From Apostichopus japonicus (lineage: Eukaryota; Echinodermata; Holothuroidea; Aspidochirotida; Stichopodidae): 64,000 nt of DNA. The position numbers and the translations under genes are program-made. Positions 49,801 to 52,745 of this stretch are shown piece by piece. The notes below the pieces were generated by a model. The model was not told the origin of the DNA. It saw only the letters and a program-made list of their open reading frames with translations, and searched no databases. The stretch covers positions 30,144,054 to 30,208,053 of the forward strand of contig NC_092562.1 of the NCBI RefSeq assembly GCF_037975245.1, read 5' to 3'. Positions within the stretch are counted from its first letter, which is position 1. Each line of letters begins with the position of its first letter.

Positions 49801-51306
49801 TTTTTGCCTACATGCTCTCGGAAACATGAATCATTATCCTCTAAAATTAAACAAATTGGGAATCTCAATGCAAAATCTTTGGATTAACAGACCTTCGCCT
49901 CTATAACTCAGTTATTGATGAGGGTTGCAGGTGTATTCTTGCAGGAAGACAAGGGCAGGCATTAAATAAAAATGACCTCTGTCTCTTGGACACAATCACT
50001 TAAGGGTTATAAGCACTGAAACTGTCTGTCTGTAGGAGTCCATGGAAGCTAATCCAAGTTACCAGGTTGGGGATAATCCTGCTGATCTTTATTAATCTCC
50101 ACAGACAATGGTTACATTGGATCACTATCAGCTAATTGAATGGTCTCAGGATTCAGATCAGACTGATGGGATTATTGAACTGATTGGAAAGATAAAACCA
50201 ATAACAGAGGAAAAGAAAACTATTGTTGTTCATTGCATGTAAGTATTATGAAGGAACTTGTCTGAAATGTTACAGCATCACAGTGTATAATGACCATGAA
50301 CCTTGTTTTAATATTACATGTTAATTATGTGAAATATAATAGGTGCTGTGAAGTCACACCGACAGCTTTAACATTTTTCATGGATTGTTCTTACATGTTA
50401 TGCAGAATTACAAGTTTGTATCAAATTCCTGAATCATCTGTTTGAACACTTTATCACATATCACCTCATAAAACTGAAGATAAACTTTTTTTGTATCACA
50501 AAACATTTACTCATTTTTCTTCCAAGGGATGGAGCCAGTAGATGCGGTGTGTTTGTTTCCGTTTTATTGGAGATATCTCGTATCAGAGGAAGTAAAACAG
50601 GGAGGTTGTTTGAAACAGTTTATAAACTTACGGGACAGAATCCACATGTGATGAAGTCATTGGTATGTGTAATAAGCACAGTAAATGATATGCAAGAGAG
50701 GTTATTTTGTATTGATGTGATGAGATGCGGTTCACTTAAATGTGATACTGTGTGATTCCCACTTATTGTGAAGCTGTGTGATTCCCACTTATTGTGAAGC
50801 TTTGTAATTCCCACTTATTGTAAAGATGTGTGATTCACTTTTATTGTGATGCTGTGTTACTCACTTTTATTGTAAAGCTGTGTGATTCACTCTAAGTGTG
50901 ATGCAATTTGGTTAAAGTGGTGTGATTTAATTTCAGTGTGATGTTGTGTAATTCACTTTCATTGTAATGATGTGTGTTGTACAATGAGATGTAATTCACT
51001 TGTAATTACGTGTGATTTAGTTTAATATTTAGTACAATTCATTGTAATTCAATGTTACTTTGATGCAAAGTTTCATTCAGTTTCAATGAGATACCTTTCT
51101 GACTTAACTGTAATGAGATGAAGTGATATTCAATTTAAATGTCCTTCATTGTATTTCAATCTTATTCAGATTAATTCTTTCCTTCCATCAAACATAATCA
51201 TAAACTATTGTTGTTTTGATTTCTTCAGGATGATTATCTTCTTTGTCATCAACTTGTTAAAGCTGCTCTGGTTGAGGATGAAAGCAAGTATCAGGAAGTG
51301 AAATAG
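1531..51306 (+). CDS. Tie-like receptor tyrosine-phosphatase-like gene (5' incomplete, 35 exons)
   Basis: This is a single-pass type I membrane receptor, assembled by eye from 35 GT-AG exons whose phases agree throughout (mostly phase 1 in the ectodomain). The total is about 1,856 codons plus TAG. Approximate residue order in the visible part: Ig-like 1-198, EGF 199-390, Ig-like 390-479, FN3 479-981, membrane-proximal domain 981-1113, transmembrane helix and stop-transfer 1113-1154, tyrosine-rich linker 1154-1325, phosphatase D1 1325-1592, D2 1593-1856. The EGF/Ig/FN3 order, and the CxPDPxGCxCxxGxKGLxC pattern in the second EGF, resemble Tie/TEK receptors; the inside is a tandem-domain receptor phosphatase. 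Both phosphatase domains lack essential residues, so signalling by docking or substrate trapping is as plausible as catalysis. The start codon and signal peptide lie upstream of the window. Exon boundaries come from splice consensus and homology, not from transcripts. No established symbol is assigned. Confidence 0.85.
1864..3768. other. Intron; short C-rich minisatellite
   Basis: The intron holds about six copies of a ten-base CTTCCCCACC unit at about 2383-2440. The remainder is AT-rich and unremarkable. Confidence 0.6.
3769..4029 (+). CDS. Exon: Ig-like domain 2
   Basis: This phase 1-1 exon has acceptor ctcctcag and donor gtgtgt. It encodes about 87 residues containing LRWRRDG and, later, the FECHENGEY segment, the usual W and YxC-like core of an Ig fold with variable cysteine placement. 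It follows the first Ig-like exon and precedes the EGF block, as in Tie receptors. Confidence 0.8.
4030..5229. other. Intron, no feature seen
   Basis: First part of a 5.5-kb intron. It is AT-rich with a short poly-C tract near 4525; frames on either strand look non-coding. Confidence 0.5.
5230..5925. repeat. Tandem duplication, about 355-base unit
   Basis: Two adjacent copies (about 5230-5584 and 5585-5925) share long identical stretches, such as ACATCAAGGCATTAGACAAC and CTTGCCT(G/A)CACAATAG. Each copy contains TCACGCGAGTCAC-type words; copy 1 has three in a row at 5456-5500. Confidence 0.9.
5926..7639. other. Intron with scattered TCACGCGAGTCAC words
   Basis: No coding sequence was seen. 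Further versions of the motif occur near 6617 (exact), 6804 and 6982 (one or two changes). Confidence 0.55.
7640..7858. repeat. Minisatellite, left part
   Basis: Roughly 60-base units contain GGCAGGGTACACATTTGTGTGC and ACACAGTACAGTGCTGTTAG in variable lengths. The same unit resumes at 8765. Confidence 0.85.
7859..8735. mobile_element. TIR element inserted in a minisatellite (877 bp)
   Basis: The ends are inverted: CAGACCTG at 7859 and CAGGTCTG ending at 8735, with further imperfect pairing inward. Inside the left end is a repeated TCTCCCGGTTT word and inside the right end a TCCCTATTTT word, again mirrored in character. The minisatellite unit is interrupted on both sides. No transposase frame was seen, so it would be non-autonomous. 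No clear target-site duplication was found. Confidence 0.55.
8765..8962. repeat. Minisatellite, right part
   Basis: Three further copies of the GCAGGGTACACATT...CAGTACAGTGCTG unit continue the array that begins at 7640. Confidence 0.85.
8963..9582. other. Intron, no feature seen
   Basis: End of the large intron before EGF module 1; nothing recognisable. Confidence 0.5.
9583..9717 (+). CDS. Exon: EGF module 1
   Basis: This phase 1-1 exon (acceptor ttgtag, donor gtaagt) encodes 45 residues with eight cysteines. The second half, CINGGVC...[12 protein letters not shown], is a standard EGF pattern. The ECPxNxW start and position match the first EGF of Tie-type receptors. Confidence 0.9.
9718..10808. 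other. Intron, no feature seen
   Basis: A reading frame at 10412-10741 is AT-rich with no domain pattern, so I do not regard it as coding. Confidence 0.5.
10809..10964 (+). CDS. Exon: EGF module 2, Tie signature
   Basis: This phase 1-1 exon (acceptor atcaacag, donor gtatca) encodes 52 residues. The end reads [19 protein letters not shown], which closely follows the CxPDPxGCxCxxGxKGLxC pattern that I associate with the second EGF of Tie1/TEK. It is the strongest single link of this ectodomain to the Tie family. Confidence 0.9.
10965..11738. other. Intron, no feature seen
   Basis: Sequence between EGF module 2 and the tail of the retrotransposon; nothing recognised. Confidence 0.5.
11739..13760 (-). 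mobile_element. Degenerate non-LTR retrotransposon (reverse transcriptase)
   Basis: Read on the minus strand, consecutive broken frames give the RT landmarks in order: [11 protein letters not shown] and NYRPISVLP (about 13.4 kb), [12 protein letters not shown] (13.1 kb), [13 protein letters not shown] (12.95 kb), FADDT (12.87 kb), LGITIDDKL (12.6 kb) and the C-terminal [11 protein letters not shown] (12.5 kb). It is 5' truncated and carries stops and frameshifts. The 3' end has a short tandem tail (ATTGA units at 11739-11758 on the + strand). Jockey/CR1-like by motif set; the exact clade was not determined. Confidence 0.9.
13761..14615. other. Intron, no feature seen
   Basis: Sequence between the retrotransposon and EGF module 3; no convincing feature. 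Confidence 0.5.
14616..14750 (+). CDS. Exon: EGF module 3
   Basis: This phase 1-1 exon (acceptor ccatag, donor gtaggt) encodes 45 residues: [16 protein letters not shown]..., then [10 protein letters not shown]. The xFGxxCxxxCxC spacing is the laminin-like/Tie EGF type. Confidence 0.9.
14751..15502. other. Intron, no feature seen
   Basis: AT-rich intron between EGF modules 3 and 4. Confidence 0.5.
15503..15652 (+). CDS. Exon: EGF module 4
   Basis: This phase 1-1 exon (acceptor tacatcag, donor gtacac) encodes 50 residues with nine cysteines: [10 protein letters not shown]...PCSC..., then [14 protein letters not shown]. It is the last of the EGF block and leads into the third Ig-like exon, as in Tie receptors. 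Confidence 0.88.
15850..16226 (+). mobile_element. tRNA-derived SINE-like element
   Basis: The body contains TGTGTCCTTGGGCAAGGCAC and CACCCAGGTGTATAAATGGG, words that I recognise from a widespread deuterostome SINE body. Upstream, GAGATCGTGGGACGAACATG looks like a decayed box B region of a tRNA head. The 3' end runs into AATCAAGAATCAAGAAAG, a plausible tail. Orientation is inferred from head and tail. Confidence 0.7.
16681..16947 (+). CDS. Exon: Ig-like domain 3
   Basis: This phase 1-1 exon (acceptor tattccag, donor gttagt) encodes about 89 residues. NVTCTV and REVTCSISG supply the two cysteines of an Ig disulfide. The position, after the EGF block and before the FN3 domains, matches the membrane-distal to proximal order of TEK. 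Confidence 0.88.
17260..17577 (+). CDS. Exon: fibronectin III domain 1
   Basis: A complete FN3 domain is encoded in one phase 1-1 exon (acceptor gctcacag, donor gtaaga). The motifs are SITVSWPAW (B strand), DYRIQHREE (C strand) and [14 protein letters not shown] (E-F). The last 131 bases of this exon have been copied six times, head to tail, into the following intron (17578-18358). Confidence 0.9.
17578..18358 (+). repeat. Six tandem copies of the FN3-1 exon 3' end (131-base unit)
   Basis: Units begin at 17578, 17709, 17838, 17966, 18097 and 18228 (lengths 128-131). Each resembles the last 131 bases of the exon, 17447-17577, including CATCAGTTTACTGG and the ACTCAGAGACAGAGAACACT end. All units carry in-frame stops and are not coding. 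Each junction has the form CAA(G/A)-GT(A/G)AG or GTAAA, so seven candidate 5' splice sites stand in a row. Confidence 0.92.
18595..18650 (+). CDS. Exon: fibronectin III domain 2, first part
   Basis: A 56-base exon (acceptor atacacag, donor gtaaat) running phase 1 to 0 encodes [19 protein letters not shown], the A and B strands of an FN3 domain. The remainder lies in the exon at 20293. Confidence 0.8.
18651..20292. other. Intron; contains an 87-base hairpin
   Basis: Apart from the inverted repeat at 18953-19039 no feature was recognised. Confidence 0.5.
18953..19039. repeat. Near-perfect 40-bp inverted repeat, 7-base loop
   Basis: The left arm 18953-18992 and right arm 19000-19039 pair with one mismatch; the loop is TCTGCAG. 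Possibilities are a tiny palindromic MITE or a hairpin RNA precursor within the intron. No further TIR or target duplication is visible. Confidence 0.85.
20293..20509 (+). CDS. Exon: fibronectin III domain 2, second part
   Basis: The exon runs phase 0 to 1 with acceptor cataattag and donor gtaact. I chose this acceptor over the ttcag eight bases downstream because only it gives the FN3 reading with [23 protein letters not shown] and [10 protein letters not shown]. The F-G strand motif is clear; the acceptor choice is the less certain part. Confidence 0.82.
20510..21547. other. Intron, no feature seen
   Basis: Sequence between FN3 domains 2 and 3; nothing recognised. Confidence 0.5.
21548..21853 (+). 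CDS. Exon: fibronectin III domain 3
   Basis: This phase 1-1 exon (acceptor tttgcag, donor gtaagt) encodes a full FN3 domain of about 102 residues. LEVMWYPPD gives the conserved Trp, followed by [10 protein letters not shown] and the [17 protein letters not shown] strand pair. Confidence 0.9.
22239..22355. repeat. Two tandem 59-base units
   Basis: ACACAGTACA(A/T)GCCACTGAA and the following TTGTACTTGTACTTTGTGTA are present twice, at 22239 and 22298, with about two differences. The surrounding intron (21854-22823) holds nothing else. Confidence 0.9.
22824..23111 (+). CDS. Exon: fibronectin III domain 4
   Basis: This phase 1-1 exon (acceptor atctacag, donor gtgagt) encodes a full FN3 domain. 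[20 protein letters not shown] and [23 protein letters not shown] are textbook FN3 strands. Its 3' end with the donor is repeated in 108-base units to about 23520. Confidence 0.92.
23112..23520 (+). repeat. Tandem copies of the FN3-4 exon end plus donor (108-base unit)
   Basis: The real donor at 23112 is followed by three copies of GAGGATG-GTGAGT at 23220, 23328 and 23436, spaced exactly 108 bases. A fourth unit decays after about 23500. Each unit holds about 48 bases of exon end (GCTAGTGATGCCATCAT...) and 60 bases of intron start. Confidence 0.93.
23521..24446. other. Intron, no feature seen
   Basis: AT-rich sequence up to the TIR element; no coding or repeat signal recognised. Confidence 0.5.
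24447..26560. mobile_element. 2.1-kb TIR DNA transposon, non-autonomous
   Basis: The left end CAGGTGCGTATCCAGG and the right end CCTGGATACGCGCCTG (ending 26560) are inverted, followed inward by CGCCCCCCGGGT-type sequence on both sides. ATATT flanks both ends (24442-24446, 26561-26565), a possible target duplication. No transposase was found inside. It carries a purine-only tract of about 150 bases after the left end and internal copies of GCGCCAACC-n-TGGTGGCGCT (near 25065, 25783 and 26490). A copy of its first 762 bases is at 63237. Confidence 0.85.
26600..26706 (+). CDS. Exon: fibronectin III domain 5, first part
   Basis: The exon (acceptor tcttttcag, donor gtaaca) runs phase 1 to 0. [20 protein letters not shown], then EWDKPVN and FIINYQ, give strands A to C with the conserved Trp. 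It starts just downstream of the 2.1-kb TIR element, which ends at 26560. Confidence 0.9.
26707..27561. other. Intron within FN3 domain 5, no feature seen
   Basis: Nothing recognised apart from splice sites. Confidence 0.5.
27562..27775 (+). CDS. Exon: fibronectin III domain 5, second part
   Basis: The exon (acceptor gacctccag, donor gtaatc) runs phase 0 to 1. LQYRPI continues strand C of the previous exon, and [20 protein letters not shown] completes strands E-F. A degenerate copy of the last 35 or so bases with its donor follows at about 27846-27887. Confidence 0.9.
27846..27890 (+). repeat. Copy of the FN3-5 exon end and donor
   Basis: GGTCAGTATAACAGAG-GACAAA...CTCAG-GTGATC mirrors the exon end 27741-27775 with its donor, about 110 bases downstream. 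Confidence 0.75.
28419..28512 (+). CDS. Exon: membrane-proximal domain, part 1
   Basis: The exon (acceptor atttatag, donor gtaagt) runs phase 1 to 2. It encodes [20 protein letters not shown] and the hydrophobic strand [13 protein letters not shown]. The phase-2 end joins exactly with 29436. Confidence 0.85.
28513..29435. other. Intron, no feature seen
   Basis: AT-rich intron inside the membrane-proximal domain. Confidence 0.5.
29436..29676 (+). CDS. Exon: membrane-proximal domain, part 2
   Basis: The exon runs phase 2 to 0 (acceptor tttcag, donor gtgagc). [17 protein letters not shown] and [11 protein letters not shown] resemble the conserved region just outside the membrane in receptor phosphatases of the R2A/R2B type. 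The frame stays open to 29706, but the gtgagc donor at 29677 gives the only good join to the next exon. Confidence 0.85.
29872..29945 (+). repeat. Copy of the membrane-proximal exon end
   Basis: GCCAAGAGTACAAGCTGTTC, GAAGTTGGACAAGTGGGCAT and CAGCAGAATT resemble 29632-29700 of and beyond the exon at 29436. The donor has become GTGGGC and a [12 protein letters not shown] present. Between the two lie short GGATGG/GATTAAT repeats (about 29740-29865). Confidence 0.85.
30393..30453 (+). CDS. Exon: extracellular juxtamembrane
   Basis: A 61-base exon (acceptor cttttctag, donor gtaaat) running phase 0 to 1 encodes [20 protein letters not shown], the short linker before the membrane. Confidence 0.85.
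30663..30744 (+). CDS. Exon: transmembrane helix
   Basis: The exon (acceptor cttcttcag, donor gtaaga) runs phase 1 to 2. About 23 hydrophobic residues from [12 protein letters not shown] to IGILVF, ending in an Arg, form the only clear transmembrane segment of the protein. Confidence 0.92.
31228..31268 (+). CDS. Exon: cytoplasmic stop-transfer
   Basis: A 41-base exon (acceptor tgtttag, donor gtaaag) running phase 2 to 1 encodes [14 protein letters not shown]. The RRKK cluster directly after the helix fixes the type I topology. Confidence 0.88.
31540..31880. repeat. Degenerate minisatellite in intron
   Basis: Irregular units of about 60-70 bases contain TGACATTAGTA-n-CATGATAA and ACAGTGTTTCTTCTATATAT. 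The rest of the 31269-32061 intron is featureless. Confidence 0.7.
32062..32576 (+). CDS. Exon: tyrosine-rich cytoplasmic linker
   Basis: A long exon (acceptor tttacacag, donor gtaagc) running phase 1 to 0 encodes about 171 acidic, probably disordered residues. Tyrosines lie in short acidic contexts: YARH, YEVP, YSNG, YVEYEI, YDDV and YEEL. YSNG fits a Grb2-type pYxN site and YEVP a Crk-type pYxxP site by known SH2 preferences. Such a linker is longer than usual between membrane and D1. The final DEFK begins phosphatase D1. The exon's 3' end and donor seed a 60-base tandem array in the next intron. Confidence 0.88.
32577..33440 (+). repeat. Tandem copies of the linker-exon end plus donor (about 60-base unit)
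   Basis: About 13 units carry versions of CACAGATGAGTTTAAG-GTAAGC followed by TTACTGCTCTATCATGGATG and AACCTAGGTGTTTTGATAAT. The first four alternate between GTAAGC and GCAAGC donors, giving a 120-base higher-order period. About nine units keep a usable GT donor. Confidence 0.92.
33441..34477. other. Intron remainder, no feature seen
   Basis: A frame at 33993-34244 has no domain pattern and is probably chance. Confidence 0.5.
34478..34556 (+). CDS. Exon: PTP domain D1, start
   Basis: The exon (acceptor tttcacag, donor gtaagt) runs phase 0 to 1. [20 protein letters not shown] continues the DEFKKLP start typical of D1. The KNRYxNILPYD motif is degraded: KNRY is replaced by ENQDSG before ILPYD. 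Confidence 0.88.
35086..35162 (+). CDS. Exon: PTP domain D1, DYINANYI region
   Basis: The exon (acceptor ccctacag, donor gtaaga) runs phase 1 to 0. It encodes [20 protein letters not shown], then NANYIK, which corresponds to the SRVxL...DYINANYI core of PTP domains. Confidence 0.92.
35163..36998. other. Intron within D1, no feature seen
   Basis: 1.8 kb of AT-rich intron; no repeat or coding signal recognised. The neighbouring introns 34557-35085 and 37410-37863 are likewise empty. Confidence 0.5.
36999..37032 (+). CDS. Exon: PTP domain D1, FIAAQ microexon
   Basis: A 34-base exon (acceptor atttttag, donor gtatgt) running phase 0 to 1 encodes [11 protein letters not shown], the conserved (Y/F)IAAQGP region. 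Confidence 0.85.
37324..37409 (+). CDS. Exon: PTP domain D1, FWxMVW region
   Basis: The exon (acceptor tttttatag, donor gtaata) runs phase 1 to 0. [20 protein letters not shown] followed by VIINLSQPK matches the TxxDFWRMVWE...VIVML strand of PTPs. The usual GP after AAQ is DP. Confidence 0.9.
37864..37992 (+). CDS. Exon: PTP domain D1, YWP region
   Basis: A phase 0-0 exon with donor gtacgc encodes [12 protein letters not shown], then the IREIKIVK strand. An alternative acceptor, ctttccag, 15 bases downstream would also keep the frame and start at YWP. I prefer the longer form because PTPs have about six residues before YWP. Confidence 0.82.
38264..38409 (+). CDS. Exon: PTP domain D1, WPD loop and catalytic Cys
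   Basis: The exon (acceptor ctaacag, donor gtaact) runs phase 0 to 2. [11 protein letters not shown] is the WPD loop with its general-acid Asp. The exon ends at PLLVHC with the first two bases of the next Ser codon, so the signature motif is split between this exon and 39385. Confidence 0.93.
38567..38803 (+). pseudogene. Decayed duplicate(s) of the D1 P-loop exon
   Basis: At 38668 an intact acceptor (GTCTTTCAG) precedes [15 protein letters not shown], nearly the same start as the real exon at 39385. The copy then diverges, runs into TAA at 38801-38803 and has no donor at the equivalent position. A further partial copy of the exon's later part lies at about 38567-38640 (TGGATGACTTCAAGGACAGC). 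Confidence 0.85.
39385..39526 (+). CDS. Exon: PTP domain D1, P-loop end (Arg replaced)
   Basis: The exon (acceptor gtctttcag, donor gtaaat) runs phase 2 to 0. Joined to the previous exon it reads [12 protein letters not shown], where active PTPs have HCSxGxGRTG. Ala sits at the invariant Arg position. [12 protein letters not shown] matches the LRxxRxxMVQT helix, but the Q-loop Gln is absent. A decayed relative of this exon lies upstream at 38668. Confidence 0.92.
39527..40082. other. Intron, no feature seen
   Basis: Nothing recognised. Confidence 0.5.
40083..40190 (+). CDS. Exon: PTP domain D1 end and D1-D2 linker
   Basis: A phase 0-0 exon (acceptor tttctag, donor gtgagg) encodes [15 protein letters not shown], the QYxFIYxALLE helix that closes D1, then an acidic linker ending in KDEFK. 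Confidence 0.9.
40581..40680 (+). CDS. Exon: PTP domain D2, KNRY motif
   Basis: The exon (acceptor ttttgcag, donor gtgagt) runs phase 0 to 1. [11 protein letters not shown] keeps the KNRYxxILP motif that D1 has lost. Confidence 0.92.
40681..41329. other. Intron, no feature seen
   Basis: AT-rich sequence before the Penelope fragment. Confidence 0.5.
41330..41480. mobile_element. Penelope-like element terminal fragment
   Basis: ACTGCTTATCCACTAGAGAG and GCCTGACGTTTCGATC, followed by CAGGATCTTCTTCAAAGG, is typical of Penelope terminal repeats. Nearly the same sequence occurs at 59625-59703 next to a GIY-YIG coding fragment, which supports the call. Confidence 0.7.
41720..43077 (+). mobile_element. 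5'-truncated non-LTR retrotransposon
   Basis: Broken + strand frames give [14 protein letters not shown] (41740), [13 protein letters not shown] (41910), VLFADDT (42000), IKFLGVCID (42200) and a C-terminal block ending [10 protein letters not shown]...SISLWNNL (42620-42720), the usual YxTRxxxxL...WNxLP end of such polymerases. Stops and frameshifts show that it is dead. The 3' end is near AAATAAATCATCATTCATTT at 43053. It differs in sequence from the minus-strand element at 11.7-13.8 kb. Confidence 0.88.
43575..43654 (+). CDS. Exon: PTP domain D2, DYINA region
   Basis: The exon (acceptor attttcag, donor gtaagt) runs phase 1 to 0. [12 protein letters not shown], then DYINATVIN, is the second DYINA core. 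Confidence 0.92.
43911..44045 (+). CDS. Exon: PTP domain D2, DFWRMVYDY region
   Basis: A phase 0-0 exon (acceptor acttcttag, donor gtacgt) encodes [20 protein letters not shown] and AAIVCLNQ. This is the usual [18 protein letters not shown] of D2 domains. A degenerate copy follows at about 44136. Confidence 0.93.
44136..44290 (+). repeat. Copy of the D2 exon end and flanking intron
   Basis: TTTCTGGAGGGTGGTCTATG and TGCTATTGTCTGCTTGAATC repeat the 43973-44030 part of the exon. The following ATAAGTACAGGCTAGATTCT and AGGAACTAGCA repeat the start of the intron. It has stops and is not coding. Confidence 0.88.
44540..47470 (-). pseudogene. Decayed hAT-like transposase gene
   Basis: On the minus strand, from 47458 downward: a basic N-terminus ([19 protein letters not shown]), then [20 protein letters not shown] (47.1 kb), then [12 protein letters not shown] (46.17 kb), [19 protein letters not shown] (45.97 kb), [20 protein letters not shown] (45.87 kb), [20 protein letters not shown] (45.7 kb), a low-complexity KSS/SAS stretch and a C-terminal part ending near 44540. 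The STDGS...ADNAS...CxCHLxHLA order is that of hAT-superfamily transposases. A possible spliced intron lies at about 46212-46987 (minus-strand donor GTGAGT, acceptor CTTTTCAG). Frameshifts near 47120 and 46050 make it a pseudogene. Confidence 0.82.
46814..46848. repeat. (TA)n microsatellite
   Basis: About 17 TA dinucleotides in the putative intron of the transposase gene, beside AGGCCTAG-rich sequence. Confidence 0.95.
47537..48700. repeat. End region of the hAT-like element with subterminal motif array
   Basis: Motif GTTAACGTATGTTATG, or its complement, often next to GACACC, occurs near 47725, 47893, 48070, 48105, 48260, 48436 (diverged), 48651 and 48684. The part up to about 48425 is repeated inverted at 1-897. 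Such clustered subterminal motifs are typical of transposase-binding regions; that role is inferred. Confidence 0.75.
48701..49536. other. Intron, no feature seen
   Basis: No coding or repeat signal was recognised. The outer limit of the hAT-like element could lie in here. Confidence 0.4.
49537..49668 (+). CDS. Exon: PTP domain D2, YWP region
   Basis: A phase 0-0 exon (acceptor cttttacag, donor gtaaag) encodes [20 protein letters not shown], then 24 more residues. CxYWP matches the D2 consensus. It lies after a 5.5-kb intron that holds the hAT-like element. Confidence 0.88.
50105..50238 (+). CDS. Exon: PTP domain D2, WPD-equivalent and Cys
   Basis: The exon (acceptor ctccacag, donor gtaagt) runs phase 0 to 2. 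It encodes [17 protein letters not shown], where WSQ replaces WPD, then TIVVHCM with the catalytic-position Cys. Confidence 0.9.
50527..50662 (+). CDS. Exon: PTP domain D2, P-loop with Arg
   Basis: The exon (acceptor cttccaag, donor gtatgt) runs phase 2 to 0. With the previous exon it reads [13 protein letters not shown], which keeps Cys-X5-Arg; the helix [19 protein letters not shown] follows. Confidence 0.92.
50740..50990. repeat. Degenerate 22-25-base tandem repeat
   Basis: Units of the form GTGTGATTCCCACTTATTGTGAAGCT drift progressively through the intron after the D2 P-loop exon. They do not include exon sequence. Confidence 0.85.
51229..51306 (+). CDS. Exon: terminal exon of the receptor
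   Basis: The exon begins in phase 0 after ttcttcag and ends with TAG at 51304-51306. It encodes [20 protein letters not shown] and five more residues, the closing helix of D2. Confidence 0.9.
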   Translation, partial: DDYLLCHQLVKAALVEDESKYQEVK

Positions 51307-52745
51307 TTCACGCAGGAATGTTGGAGATGTCTTTCACGAATATTTCTATTAATAGAGCATCCTCGTAGCATGACGATTAAGATGGTATGACTTGCTAGAG
51401 TGAGAAACTTCATTATGGTTTGTCCTTGGACAAGTATTTGTATATATTGAACCATAATAATGAAGAAGAGTTACATCAATAGATTTTATAATTAGTATTC
51501 TTCCCTCAATTAAATGTCAAGAAAGAAATAAGTTATGCATGGATGGAACCAGAGGAAAATGCTGCTGATGTGATACTTGTGCGACCAGTTGAACTGAACA
51601 GAACCACACATCTGGATATCCTGGCTTGGAAAAAAATCTCTGGAGATCATGTATGGGTACTATGACCAAAACAAATTCATCAGAGCTATTATATTAATGA
51701 ACAGAAGCCACAAGTGATCAATTCGCTTCCCAATCCAAACCTGGAATGATTGAAGTTGCAAATTTGTTCCATAATGACCTTTTCTTAACTTTGTATAAAG
51801 ACTTGTAGGAATATTTGGTATCATTTCTCAATAGTTTAAATAATTTCTTTAAGTAGAGTTTGTTCTTTTATTGTTGCAATTATTTTAAGGTATGCCATTT
51901 GCATAAGGTACTGTACAGTAGTTTCATGGAAGATGGATTATTCAAACCATAACATATGAACATTCCCACCTCACTCTCCTGTTCCAAATTTAAGATGCAC
52001 TGTTTAAAGTAAATCCTTGACTACCCCATATAAAAATCCTCCTGGATCCTGGTCAGTGATTTTGTTATCAATGTCTATGTTGTAGTTTATTATCTTAAAC
52101 ATGCATGTGAATAACAAATCACACATTGACAGAATCCATCACCATTTTCCTAATGTATCTAGGATCCAAGTAGAATGTGTCATTCAAATGAAAACAGGTT
52201 TTATTTTCGAGTTGTGGTTTGTGTGGAGCTTTGAGTGTTATCATTGGTTTGTATTGTTGTAAGACTGACAGTTTCTGAGAAAGAAAACCTTGAAATGCAA
52301 ACTTGTTAACTGAACTTGGTATTTTGCTTGGCTTGCACTGAGCAACAGAACACTTCATGTTTGATGTGTGAGACTCAGCGCTGTATTTTAATGTAACATT
52401 TTCTTTTAGAAAGCTTGAACCAGTATATGTTTATGCAAGACTATGAATATTCATTAGTACTGAATGGATGGATGGTGGAAGGGCATGACAGGTAGAAATT
52501 ATGTTACTTTCTGCATCATTCAGGATGTTCATTCTAGATATCGTTATGGAAGTCGATGCAAATGTCAGAATCGTAGCAAATTAATAAGTTTGACTAATTT
52601 TTAGTGTGGAATATATATCCATCAAGAGTCTTCCATTGTTAAAACATATTGATCTTATTAAATATTTTATAATAATATGATGAATCTTAATTACGTTGTG
52701 GATTGGATTGTGTCTTTATAGTCAAATAAAGGCTATTCTATGATA
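51307..52745 (+). other. Probable 3' UTR of the receptor gene
   Basis: About 1.4 kb of AT-rich sequence without convincing reading frames follows the stop codon. An AATAAA at 52725-52730 is the first well-placed polyadenylation signal I see followed by T/G-containing sequence. The exact cleavage site is not determinable here. Confidence 0.5.
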
